Shown here in pieces: positions 1-12,555 of a DNA stretch of 64,000 nucleotides. The position numbers and the translations under genes were made by a program. The DNA comes from Zonotrichia leucophrys gambelii. Taxonomy: Eukaryota; Chordata; Aves; Passeriformes; Passerellidae. The notes under the pieces were generated by a model. That model had not been told where the DNA came from. It saw nothing but the letters and a program-made list of their open reading frames with translations, and did not search any database. The stretch lies in assembly GCF_028769735.1 (NCBI RefSeq), contig NC_088172.1:60233075-60297074 (forward strand), read 5' to 3'. Every line of letters starts with the position of its first letter. The first letter of the stretch is position 1.

Positions 1-1713
1 TGCCAACCCTCAGTACTTCAATTACAGTTTAAAAAAAGTTTGTCACCAAGCTATGTTCCCCTCCCATTTTCGTTTGTATTTAAAATGGCAAAATAGCTTA
101 ACCTAAATTTCCAGTCTTTTCTCTCAAACTTTAAAAAACAAAAACAAAAAAAGGAAAATGTCTATGGAACATGATGTTTAACCCAAGGTGATGCATGTGA
201 CTGCACGCATCTCTTTAATTCCAAAGCTGAGGAACCTTAAGGCTTACGTGACCACTGGGGAGGAATGCACTTTGGCTGCCTGGATTTAAAGAGAGGAGGA
301 GGTTCTAAAAGCAAGGGTCTACTTAGTGCTCCCTGACATGGCAAACAGTACCAAATTAGGACCTTGTGAAAGGCCACCACATTTTTGGTGAGAGAAACGT
401 CTTTTTGCATCATGCAGATAGAAAACAAACTGTGAAAGGCAGAGGACTAGACTCAGACTGGGAGCCTGCCAGAATCCAGCTGATGAGTTCAATGTCACAC
501 TGTAAAATGTTTCTTTACAATTTTCACTCATTTTATATATCAACCTTGTAAACACACATGATTTCTGGAACACTGATAATACAGATTTTTGTTATGAATT
601 CTCTGAGCTGCAAAGACTTAGATAAACACTTTCGATAAGAGAACATTAAATCATGTGAGATCTTTAATTTTTTTAATAAGAGATGATATTTATTTTATAA
701 ATAAGAAAGTAGAAAACAAAAATGCAAATCCTATATTGGCTTGATCTTGCCGAAAATATGGACTTGAGATGGCACTTAGTCTAACTTTTCACCATTATCC
801 AAGACTGAAAAAAGAAACAACAGTTGAATGGTATTAAGAAATCATATATCCTTGGCTGGTTCCTTGCAGTTCATCTCCAGACCACTAGTATGCCTGTTAT
901 GTCACTGAGACTACACACTGAGAATCCAATTTTGTGTTACTGTTAGTTTTGAATATCTTTGTGTGTGTGATAAGGGCCAAAATTTTGAAAATAAAACTCC
1001 AACTGAGTCTGCTAAGCACATTAAAAAAAAAAAAACCTTCATATTCATCTCTACTTTATTCTACTTCACCAGACACACCTTGTTCTTTTCATAAATTTCA
1101 AGTTGATACATTCCAAAATTAATTTAAATGTCAGCTGTTTTCCAGCACTTCTACAACCTGCCCTCTTTCTTTAATGGCCTTGTATATGTTGTTAGTGTAA
1201 GGAGACCTTAATGTGCACAGGTCCGGGGGGAAAATCGTTTTGAAACCTCTTATTTCAAGCTGTAATGCTTTCTCTCTGACTGCAAATCAGACAGAATGCA
1301 GCATAATGTAGAACAAAAATGTCAAGCAGCCAAGTAATTCACCTTCAAAATGTATACAAGTAGATTCAGTAAAAGAGGCAGCCAAAATGTGGTGATAGCT
1401 TCAAACAGAAAATTATGGAAATGATGCTGAATGGAGAAATATTCAAAGACATTTTCTTTTCTCTATAACAATTTTTCTTCTGCTTCATGTCTACTTTTCT
1501 CCAAAGGAGGAAAAAATATCTGTGACAATGATCTTCCCATGATCTCTTCTAAACATTCAGACACATTCCAACCTATCAATAGCCACTCTTATGAAGTCAG
1601 ATATAAAATAGCAAATCTACCATATAATTTCCTCTTTTTCAAATGTAAGTACAGTTGGCTCCCCTCTGTAGACATAATTTAAATAAATCTTACATGTGTG
1701 TAAATTAGTATCA

Positions 1714-1737
1714 AGCCCCTGTATGTGTACAGGGGCT
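1714..1737. repeat. Perfect inverted repeat, 10-bp stem, 4-nt loop
   Basis: AGCCCCTGTA, loop TGTG, TACAGGGGCT. The stem is fully paired and GC-rich at its outer half, unusual in this AT-rich setting. There is no T-run typical of a terminator and no gene beside it. Confidence 0.95.
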
Positions 1738-4700
1738 ATACAAGTACTATTGAGTTTATCAAAATGACTGTTTTATCAAAGCAGTGGAATATGTGCAGGT
1801 ATTCAGACTACTCAACATGCAAATGGCAGCATATGCAACATAAAAAAAAATATTTAACAAATCAGTTCTCACTGATCTAGATGTTATTCTCGGGAAATGC
1901 CAGGGAATCTTCAACTCCAGTCTTTGTCCCACCTAAACATCTCCCTTCCAGGTTGGATTCCTAACTGCCTGCTAAGGTCATGAGACAACACAGCTCCCTG
2001 TGGGTCTCATGTTAATTCAAAACAAAAATGCTCACACAGCAAGGAACCCTTGATAATGCAGCTCTTTTCTAAAGACCAGGTCCCATTAAGTGTCACTGTC
2101 AGTGCAAAACGTTAATAACATGCCACCCTGTGAAGGAGGAAGTCTGAACTTCTGTGTCCCTGAGATAGCCCTTCAAAAAATGATCCACAACCTCCAGATT
2201 GATAAGTGACAATTTTAAGGTTGTGTTTCCCAAATTTCCAGTATTATGTAAGAGGTGCTGGTCTCAATAGTATGGTTGCGGTTCTCAAGGTTTTGGGAGC
2301 TTTATGAAATTCCTTGGAGTTTGAGCATATTTATTCATACCAAGGGAAATACAGAAGATGAGAAGCATGACTCCCTAATGCACTTAAGGCTGAGAGCAAG
2401 CAACCTCTCAGTTCCAACCATATCCCTGACTCACTGTGTGGGTTTGGGACAGTCCACAGCCTCCTGGCTCGCATCCTGCTCTCTGTGCAGGAAGCTCCAA
2501 GTGGTTGGACAGAGACTCAGTGAAGTCCATGTGACCCACACATATGCTTCTTCAGCAAGAAATGCCCTGAGAAATGTAAAGGTAGCACACCAAAGGCTCA
2601 TTTCAAGGAGGTTTAGTTTGTGACCATATTAAATCTGGAAGCATGGAGAACTGTATAAATCTACAGCTATATCTAAAAAAGAAAAGCCAGCAGACTGATG
2701 AAATAGAGGCAAAGGCAACTATTAGCCTTCCACAGGGCCAAATCATAAACCAGTGATTGTGGTTAGCAATTTTGACAGTGTGCAAATATATTTTGTGAAG
2801 GCTGATCATTCAGCTTAATTAAGATTTTATTAAATGTAAAATTAAAATAACTTAATCCTTCTGGAAGAGGAAAAGGATGTGTTTTGTAGGAGCATCAGCA
2901 ACATTTAAACTGTGTGACCTGGAGAAGCAGATAAAAGGTTACATTTGAGGTAAGAGCAATAGTCTAAGTCCAGCTGGAAAATAATTGCGACTGGCAAGTT
3001 TTTGTCATCTTAGGTTTTCTCTATTGGCCACAAATGTTTTTTTTTCATCTTTCCATGAAACTAAAAAGATTTAGGCAAAAGGACATTTCTTGTCAGCTCA
3101 TTACTGGGTCAAGCCATATTTCTCACAATGGCAAGCAAATCCTCCTGCTCAGGCTTTTCCTGCACTACTTCCCACTGACTTCGGTGGGACCCTGATTAGC
3201 ACCGGAGGTGCAAGACAATAATCTAAGACAAAAAAGTGCAAAAATTGCATGAACACTACTGATTGTGGGTTAAATCAACTATGGTGAGTTAATAGAGCTT
3301 TATGAAGAAACTAATGGACCTAATTCAATAATGGGAGGAGGAAAAAAGGATTTTTGGAGAAAACAGCACAAGACTCCCAACAGTCACAAAAGGAGAAGCA
3401 ACAGAAACACAACAACATATTTCCAAGCTCCAGTCCAAAATGACACTACCACTGTGCCAATGCAGAGCTCAAAGAGGAAAAAAACAGTTAAAAAGATATT
3501 CTCAGGAAAGGGGTGGGTATTTAATTGTCAGGCCTTCTGTGGCAAAATAGGCTGCCACTGGGGAGAAAAGTCTGAGGAAGGTGAGTGTTCCCCAGTTCCT
3601 AAGAATTATAACCCTTAAGCAAAGCAGGCATGTGATAGATTGATTTACTGTTCAGAAAATCTGTTTCTATTTAAACTATTTAGTTCTTCACTACTAATAC
3701 TTTTCTGTTAGAGAAGCTTTCACTCCCCTCACAGAGCCAGCACTCTCAACAGCAACCAAATCCTCAGAAGCAGGACAGATCTTCCAGGCATGATCTGAGT
3801 GTGACAGAGGAAGATGGAGGGGGAAAAGACATGGTGTGCTCTTGGAGAAGTCAGGTGGTACCCTTAACTTGATAAGTGTGGTGGGAATGACTTGCAAGCT
3901 TGCAGTGTGCTAAACTTTGCTAAACTGATGCTCAAACTGCCCCACCTCATACTTTACAACCATTTCTTAAAATCACTTTATTTCAGCAAAATAACTTTGG
4001 TTCATTTACTATCAATCCCTGTCCCATTTTATGCCAATTATGGCTCAAACTGAGCATATTAGTTTGACAGAAAAAATAACATCAGTTGTGCTACCTTTAG
4101 CAATTTTTGCCTCTTATTCTTTTCCCAAGTATTTTCTTGATTTTGTCTTAGTGAGCACATAATTCTATAAAAACTAGAGTTCTCAGCCTAGACAACCAGA
4201 GAGTTGATTAAATCTCACTGCAGTAATCTGAAGAGCAGAGTTACTCAAGCCCAGGACAGATTCTATAAATACTTGTTAAGAGCACTCATCACTTGAATCT
4301 CCTTAAATAATAGATTTAGCTAAAGCATGTTTCCCATTGTTTCAGTAAGAATATACTTCCAAATAGCCCCAGCAATAAGAAAACATGTAGGGAACATAGA
4401 ACATTGGGCGATCAGTGGATCTGTTAAAAAAAACCCAAAAAATCTACAAGGGAATGAATAGCTAGTCACTTACAGAGCTTAAGAATTATAGTCTTGAAAT
4501 CTGCTACTGAATAAGATTGAGTCTATCAATTGTCACCTGTAACAAAATAAATAGTTTCTTATTTCCATCATAATAAGAACTTTTCTCCAGCACTATCATC
4601 TCCTTGTACCTCACATTTATTGTGAGACAAGCACATAAAAATTATGATTAAGTTTAAAGACAGCCTGTAAGATGAATAAAGAAGTTTCACTTCAGCATGC

Positions 4701-6097
4701 ACACAGGAAAAAGAAACCAGACATGCTTAAAAACCCAAAAGACAGAATGTTTTTATCTACCTTCTAGACCAAAAGCCAGCCTGGCCACAACCTTATCAAG
4801 GCTTTGAGACTTTCTGTCATCATTCAATCCATTGAAGGGGTAGCCACTTCCCTGCCACTAAACATTAGTAATTTTGTCTGAAGTATCTGTGGCAGACAGA
4901 TTCATTTCTTACTGGCTCCATCTAGGCTTGGTCACCTCACACTTCACTAGCGAGCACAGCGACATGACAAATGTAATCACAGTGAGAGGACTGGAAAGTT
5001 GTGCCTTAGATAGCAGAGCTGCTCGCAGAAACTTCCACGATAAACTCAGACAGATATTCCTTTTACAGTTGCCAGTATAGTTTATGAAACCCAAAAGACA
5101 TTTTTCTGCAGATATTCTGCATTTTTTAACACAAAACAAGGCTGAGGCCAATACTCTTTATACTACCAAGTGCTTATTATCAGTTAAATAAAAGGAGTGT
5201 TGCCAAAATATTTTATGTACCTTTGTCTGGGTTGAATATTGAGTTAAACTTGTTTATAATAATAACAGTACCTTTACATCTAAAAACAAATAAAAAATCC
5301 TCCACTAAATTATCGAATGCCAAATGTCTTTCAGATTTCAAGGGCAAAAAACTTTAAAACACTCTCCTTGAACTCTTCCAGGATAATGTTCTTATATTTT
5401 ATTCATTGACTAAAATATTTAAGATATTTTTTGCTAAGGTAGAAACCAAAACAAAATCCATAATGGAAAATTACAGTTTCCAACATAAAAGTTGAATAAA
5501 AAAATGTAGAGCTTTTACTTTCATGCCAATAGGCTTGAAGTGATGACACAGATATGATTCAGTAACTGACTGCAAAGACTTTATATAGATAAGAAGTACA
5601 CTGTAATGTACCTGGTCCCCTCAAACAAAATAATGAAACCTAACTTTAGCCTACCAATGGAGAGATAATGTATTAAACTATCCTGACATCCCTGCTAGCT
5701 CCTTGCATGGTTAATTCAAGGACCATAAGGCAGACAGTTGCTGTTGGAAAGACACAGTGATTAATCATAATTTTATCTAGAGGACCACAGACAAAGAGAT
5801 TAAAACATTGTAATCTGGCCACTTAACATAGACAATAATCTGCAGCAGGACCCTGAATAAGATACCTCCTCTGTCAACAGTGTAGACATTGGGGAATACA
5901 TTTAACATTTTTTTCTAGTGTGAATCATGTCAAATGGGCCTGAAATAAAGCTTCAAGGCCAACTGAAATGAAAATTAAACTTTCCCATTTACAGTCTCAC
6001 TGTGCTTCACCAAACACTTAAAAATATTCTGAAAGTATTGTAATTCAGACGTATTTAGTTTCCCTTGGTTCTCTCTAGCGATCATACTCTTGATGAT

Positions 6098-6116
6098 CTA
6101 GGAGTTCTGCTCTTGT
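6098..6116 (-). other. Candidate alternative terminal exon of FMN1 (weak)
   Basis: Seen: a good acceptor on the minus strand (T-rich tract ending TATCTCTTCACAG at 6,117). The next base, A, would complete the split Arg codon left by exon H. The frame then gives only five more residues, QEQNS, and a TAG stop at 6,100-6,098. An AATAAA hexamer lies about 700 nt further on (5,403-5,398). Inferred: an alternative short C-terminus lacking the Spire-binding tail. Acceptor-like strings are common in 14 kb of T-rich DNA and the peptide resembles nothing I know, so chance is more likely. Confidence 0.15.
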
Positions 6117-8447
6117 CTGTGAAGAGATATACAGATATAAGTAAGTAAAATAAAGAGAACACTGTGCAAAACATGATTTAAAGATTATAATTTTAAAATT
6201 CAAGAGAATTTCACACTGAAAATGTAATGAAATAGAAGAATTGACCTGTTAAAGAGTGGCTGTGCTTGTAATAAAATGCAAACATACATATCCCCACTCA
6301 AATACATTAAATTTTCAGAGTGGCCCGTATTGCAGGCTGTTCCTGGCTACCTTCGGGCAAGATGAAAATCACTTTTCTACAGACTTGACATATCAAGATT
6401 GAAATTATACTAAGAAAAGTTAGTCATCACCTTCCACTGTTTTTCTTGGAACTGAAGCCAGGATGCTCTCAAAGAAGCTGGCTACATTTGGGCTATTTGA
6501 TTAGGAAATCTAACAGGAAATTATAAGGAAAGTGAAGAAGACTAGAAGTGAGGTAAAACTGGTAACATAATCAGCAAGCAAAAGAAACAGGAGTGTGAAA
6601 CTCGGTGTTAGCTGTAAAATGTTTTCAAGCAGCAGATGGGGTAAAAGAAGGCAAAAACCCAAGTAGAAAAGGATAAGCAAAGTCTTGGTAAACAGACTAC
6701 ATGGAGAAGACGATTCTTAAAGAGAATAAGGATATATATCCTGGACAGAAGTGTTGCTATAATGGGTATGTTGGGGCTACTACATTGGATAATTGACAGC
6801 TACCAAATTGTAGTACAAGCAAATATGAGACATGAATGAATAAAAGGGATCAGTGAAGAGAAAACAGAAAAGCCTGAAGTCAGCTGGAGCGCCACAACAC
6901 TAAGAGATCTCCAGTGCACGAGATGGGAAAGTAAGAGGCCTTGAACTTTGCTGCATGAGGTCAAAAGTGCCCATCCATCATCAGGTAACAACTCAAAAAT
7001 TACTGCAGACATCTTTAGGTTCTTCTCAAGAACATAAGAAAACCCTCTGATATTAGACTACTCCCTATACTGATGGCATGAGACACGCACAGAGCCATGC
7101 ACTTACACTTAATGGATGTTGCCACTTGGCCAACTCCGTGCACTGGTTTGGCAAACTGCTGGAGTGCAAGGAAGTTCACATCCTTGATAGTTCAGGATCA
7201 GTCTGGGTTACAGAAGGTTTTAAGCCTTTGTGAGCATTTCAAATGTTTGGGGGCTGATATTTAATGACAAATGTTGCTTGTTTGTAAAGCGTTACAATGC
7301 TTTATTGCACCTCAAATGCCAAAGTGATCCTTTTGCCTGGGAATAAAACCACTAACAAGTATAACAAGTGTAGTGCCTGACAAAAGTTCTGCTTACAGTT
7401 TTTAATTACATAATTATTTTCACCGGTATACAAGTAACTATTGAATATGCAGCCCCTGCTTTTATCATAGACAAATGCCATTCTTTAGTCAAGAGGCAGT
7501 GAACAGGAAAAGGTTAAAAAGAGATTGAAAAGATCCCATGGTAGAAATAATGGTATCCTGTCCTATCACTACAGCTTTGACTATCACACCCAGTCTGACA
7601 TTACAGCCATAAAAACAGTCTGTAAACTTCATTATGAAATGATGATTCTTAGCTACCTTCTTTTTATGCAAAATACACATACTAGGATGCAACATGATGT
7701 GCCAGCATGGTACAACACCATCACCAGATAGATAGTATTGAAGAACCCTTTGCTATTTATGTGAGGGTCATTCTGGAATCCAACCTCACACAAGTCATGA
7801 AAATTAGGAAATATTGCACATTTGGAACTAGTTTTTTACTAGATCCTTCACTTTGTTAAAGTTTAATATTTGTAAGCACCAGTTGGCTCTCAGCTGTAAA
7901 TGGAAATATTTTTCCTGTCTTATAAAACACAGGATTGCTTGAAAATGTTAGACTAAGGTATTCAAAAGGATTTTCTACCAAAGATGCAGACTGAGAAATG
8001 CATCTCCAAATGCTTTTTTTCTCACAAACCTTTCCCTCAAAAGTAATGCTAAGAAATGAAAGTTCTGTTCACCTCCACCTAACCAAAGTATGATGATCTA
8101 TTAATTTAAAAAAAAACAAACAGAAAAAGTAATTGCCAAAAATGCCCAAGGAAGAAGAAAACAAACCATACACGTTAAGCAACCTCTGTTATCTGGATAG
8201 CAAACAGTGTCTTTGTGAGGTACTGCCTCACAGCTAGCTACTGAATCTTTGGTGTGTTTAGGCTTTTTAAAGTAGATTTTTCAGGGCCCATAACAGTATA
8301 TTCTGATCAGAAAACTATTCAGGTTAACAATTTTGAAATACTCCCAAAAACTAAAGATCCATGTAATTATTCAATCGAATGTCATGTAAAATTGTCTTCC
8401 GTTTTGAAATGTCATTATAACTGAGTTGTAAACCCATGCCTACCAGC

Positions 8448-8478
8448 ATGCAGCTCAGTTGGTTAGAGTGTAATAAAC
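8448..8478 (+). mobile_element. Possible SINE head fragment (tRNA-Ile-like)
   Basis: The string AGCTCAGTTGGTTAGAGTG at 8,451-8,469, then TAATAAACA, matches the 5' half of tRNA-Ile (A box and D arm) except for a gap of a few bases before the anticodon stem. No B box or CR1 tail follows, so it is at most a truncated or internally deleted SINE head. The match is about 28 nt long; chance cannot be excluded. Confidence 0.4.
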
Positions 8479-11400
8479 ACATTGAGATTAAAGCTTCCAA
8501 GAGACTTCAGCAAATTTATCTGTCCATGACTACTCACCAACATAACACTTGGAGCTTTCAGTTGGCATTACAGGAGCATGCCAAGCAAAATGTAACCCCA
8601 CTAAACATATTCCACATGTTCATCATTTCCTTCTCATGTTGCAGTCCATATACATTTTTCTTCTCTTTTCTTCCATCTCTGCATTTCTTTGCAAGTACCT
8701 ATTCCCATGTCCCTCGATGTCTCACTCTCAAGTCTGACTCACTGGTTCATATTATAAGCGTTAAAAAAATATCCCTTAAATTACTCTGAGAGGACATTGC
8801 TCGTGCTATGGGATTTAATGCCCTCCTCTGCAAGCAGAAGTGGCAGCTTACCAATATGCTCCTCACTGTGCAACATACAGATATCCCATGCCAGACTTTA
8901 AATTGCTCAACAGCAAGTTTTAAATCATCCTGCCGAGGAGTCTGTAGGGAGACATACCAGTCTTTCTGCAGAGGGAGATCAATGAGCTGTGGAGACATGC
9001 TGGCCAGGAATCTCCCTTTCATCTAGATATACACAGTGTGACACACCAGGTGCCAGCTAAACTGCTATTCTTACGGGAATGGGCAACTTCTGCATTTGAG
9101 AGACGAGTGCATTTTTCTGAGTTTATAGATTATTTTTAATGTGTCAAAGATTTATCGTGGGAGTTAAAGGGTTGAATAAAGTCAGCCAAAAGAAATTCTC
9201 AGGCTTAGTGTGATGCAAGATATCAGGGACTTACAGAATTTTACCATTGTGTTGATCCTGCTTATGAACTCTCCTCTGCTGGCATCCCTGACATAGCCTC
9301 TGCTCAGCAACACAACTCGTTAGTAAAGCAAGGGCCTTTGTGTACCTTATACCCACATTTACAGGGCACCTCTGTCTGCCCCCCACTCCTTCCTGCTCCA
9401 GCTCTCCCATCTAGAAATACAACTAAGACAAGGCAAATCTTGGCCAAGTTTCACAGGCCCTCTAGAACAGCAGTCTGAAGAGAGGGAAGCACATCCAGAG
9501 TTGGAGAGGACTAACAAGTGTAAGCACCTTACTCGCACCCAGAGAAAGGGAAGGGGAACTGCAGCCCTGCACACAAGCTTCTGCCATATCATTGATCCTT
9601 TCCTAGTGAGGTCTGAACTGGTATCTGTGACCTGATGATACTAACATTTGACAGCAATGGAACTTTGAAACCTAAAATTTCCTAAAGGACTCACTGCTTT
9701 TTGCTACTGTAATGAGCCAGGGTTCTATTCCATGGCCATAAAGAAAAGATGTAGTCCTAAAGATGAATAATTGTTGTTCATAGCAATATGAGATTTTCTG
9801 ATAAATAACTGCATTTTTACATCTTAGTTCCAGGACCAGCAGTTGCTTAAGTTTTTAATTTTTCAGAACATTTCAAGACTTCCCCCTTGGGATGTTGCTT
9901 CATGAGCTCTTTTTATCTTTCATTCTTAGGACAGGAGATCTTTTCCTGGTAGGAAAATGGTAGGGTCTGGGCAACAATTCTACAGGCCTTTGCTGGATGT
10001 CAAGAAAAATAAAAATACTTGCTCTCACAGAAGTATTAGACTGGAATAGCACACTTCAGATTGACTACATCTAACTACAAACGTAAAGAAATGTGCTTAG
10101 AAGCTAAAGAAAAGAGATTAATGAGAAAAAGGTTGATACATTTATAGGTCAGCTCGTAAAAGACACTTTTTTTCAAAACAGGAGGGAAAACTAGGCATTT
10201 GTAGATTGGTTGTCTGATTGCCTAAGAGTTTTTCTAAGAAGCGGAGGCTTGCAGAGCTGTTACTGCAGCTGTATAGATGTATAGATATATATAGCTGTAT
10301 AAATATATAGATAATAAGGGTGCTAAACAGGAAGCTTGTGAAGTTCAAAATCATACTTTCTCTTTTCCAGCAACATCAAAAAATATTAGGGAAAATATGT
10401 CAGCTCTTCTAGTCTTTCTTGCTGATTAAACACAAAATGCAAGCTATACTGGCAGTAAAATTTTCAAGAGTTTGCAAAGTCTGAATGAAAACCATAAACT
10501 ATGACTAACCCATTATAAATATATTTAAAGGACAATGACAACAACATCATAACTGGAAAAACTCAAAACATGCCCCAATAAGTTTGATTATGGCTCTCCT
10601 TTTCTCGTGGGCTTCTCTGCCATTTATTTTTTCCTTTGGTGGGCTTCTTGTTTATTTTGGATTTTTTTTTAAGTTGCTTAATCAGAAAGCAGTATTTGAA
10701 AATTTTCACTTAAAAAGATATATATATAGGATAGATATATCATCAGAAATGTCAATCTCCACAAAATATCATAAAAAAAGTTTATAAACAACCCAATATC
10801 AATTTCTGATGGAATGATCTACTTAGCCTTAACTGTGGTGTGACCACAAAAAATAGTACTGCTCAGAAAGCCTCTTGGCAGACCTATGCTTTTACTGTAA
10901 TTTTCAGATGCATTTTTTCTTTTTATTTCTGCTGTATTTAAAAGTTTATCATATATAATTTCCCCTAAAGATGGTATTTTCCAGTTCTGCTTTACTTCAA
11001 GCGAGAGAACAGTAAAAGCAGTAGAAAACTTCAGAAAAATTAATTGTTTTTAACTTTGCAGCATTTTTCTTTTCTCAGCTTCTCGTAAGGAAATACAAAG
11101 TCTGACACTTCAATGTTTATCTTTTGCATATAAATGCCTGGCAAACCAATATGCAAGTTGAAACGCCAAGTGAAAAGTGTTTAAAATAAGAACTGTCTGA
11201 CTGCTTTTGTTAGAACATACATGCTTAACCTATCACTAACAAAATATAGTACTACCTATGGAAATACCATCTATGAAAATTCTTTGGTTAAATTGTTGTA
11301 AAAGAATAAGTAAGATGCATATTTGCAGTTACTAAATGAGGAACAGCCTCCATTAGCAGTCCATATGGAAACTGGGATACAAAATATACTAGAAAAATCC

Positions 11401-12357
11401 AACACAACCAGAGCTTGATAAAGATGATGAAGCTAAAAAGAGAAGGGAATAAAGCCATACATTTGACAAATAATTATTGTAAATAAAGTATGTTTCATGA
11501 GGCAGAAACCTGGTCAATAGCTCACCAAGGTGGCATACCACAGTCTTTGAAAATGTCTCGCCATATCTGTCACTTGATTTTGCTGCCAACAAACAGTTAC
11601 AGAAAGTTTCTCTCATCATTAGTGTTTTAGCCTGCTCCTCAAATTTATCAGCAGAAAAAACTCCAAGAACATTACCTAAAGGGGAAAATCTACTTTCTTG
11701 AAATAATTATTTGTATTTTAGTGGCAATAGGCAGTTTTCAGATTTTTGTCACCTACAGATCTCTTGATCTAGGCCGACATTTTAAAAACCATCACGATGT
11801 ACATTCTCACACCTCTGGGGAAATGTATTTTTCCATTGAGATTTTTCTTCTTTGATTTCTCAGTACCAAGACACCTTTATAGCACACCATCTTGTCTTTT
11901 ATTAAGAGAGACAGAAATGCAAAATCAAGAAAAAAAGCCTAAAAGACAACTTCAGATATCAGGTTGAACTATGATTGGAGAAAAGGCATTTTCTGTGCAA
12001 AGGCTTTGGTAAGACAGTTGTTTAACTAAAGAAGATCCTTAATTTTCAGGAAAATTATATATCTTACTTTAAAAACTATTACTCTTACTGCTAATTTGGC
12101 CAAAACATTCTAATTCCTATAATGTAATGAAGAGAGCTTCACTTTGCCAGACCTGACACAGCAGCACCGTACCAAAGATCTGAGAGCTGAGTACAACTAG
12201 ACATCAAAGGTCCCCAAAGTCTAAACCCTGTCTCACCTGAACAAACAAATTGAGTGGAAGATTTAAACGTGATGAGGCAAGTAAAAGTTAAAATTCAAAC
12301 CAAAAATCTACTTGTAGGTAGATTTTCAAGATGAATTATTTTTATTCTTAATTTCAG

Positions 12358-12555
12358 TGACCTCCTGGACTGAAGTTATGCTGTCCGACCTGTCCCCCTG
12401 GGAAAACCTCCTTCAACCCACCAGTTCCAAGCCCCAGTTTGAACAACAGTCCCCCTTGCTGTTCTTCCAAGGGATCTCCCAGTTTCTTTCCCTACTGTAC
12501 ATCCTTCTCACTGCCCTTTCCCTTCCCTGTCACATCTTGTCCCTGCAGCCATTTG
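12358..12555 (+). other. C-rich exon-like island, antisense to FMN1 (unassigned)
   Basis: A 198-bp block much richer in C than its surroundings. On the plus strand it is preceded by TTTTTATTCTTAATTTCAG, a good acceptor, and followed by TTTG|GTAGGT, an acceptable donor. One frame is open throughout, giving 66 residues without a recognisable domain. It could be an exon of an antisense non-coding RNA, part of an unrecognised repeat, or chance. Confidence 0.25.

Noticed and set aside
2255..2623. Longest complete non-formin frame on the plus strand (122 codons), with a MIR-like string around 2,430-2,460
   Set aside because: No recognisable protein features, no splice or promoter context, and the MIR resemblance (CACTGTGTGGGTTTGGGACA) is too short to call.
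3160..3235. CCCACTGACTTCGGTGGGACC, similar to a motif frequent in old amniote repeats
   Set aside because: Only about 20 nt is suggestive; I could not tie it to a named family.
11389..11720. Minus-strand open stretch reading GNVLGVFSADKFEEQ and on
   Set aside because: Looked protein-like and follows a TTTAG, but no matching donor, no known family, and it does not fit the FMN1 tail.
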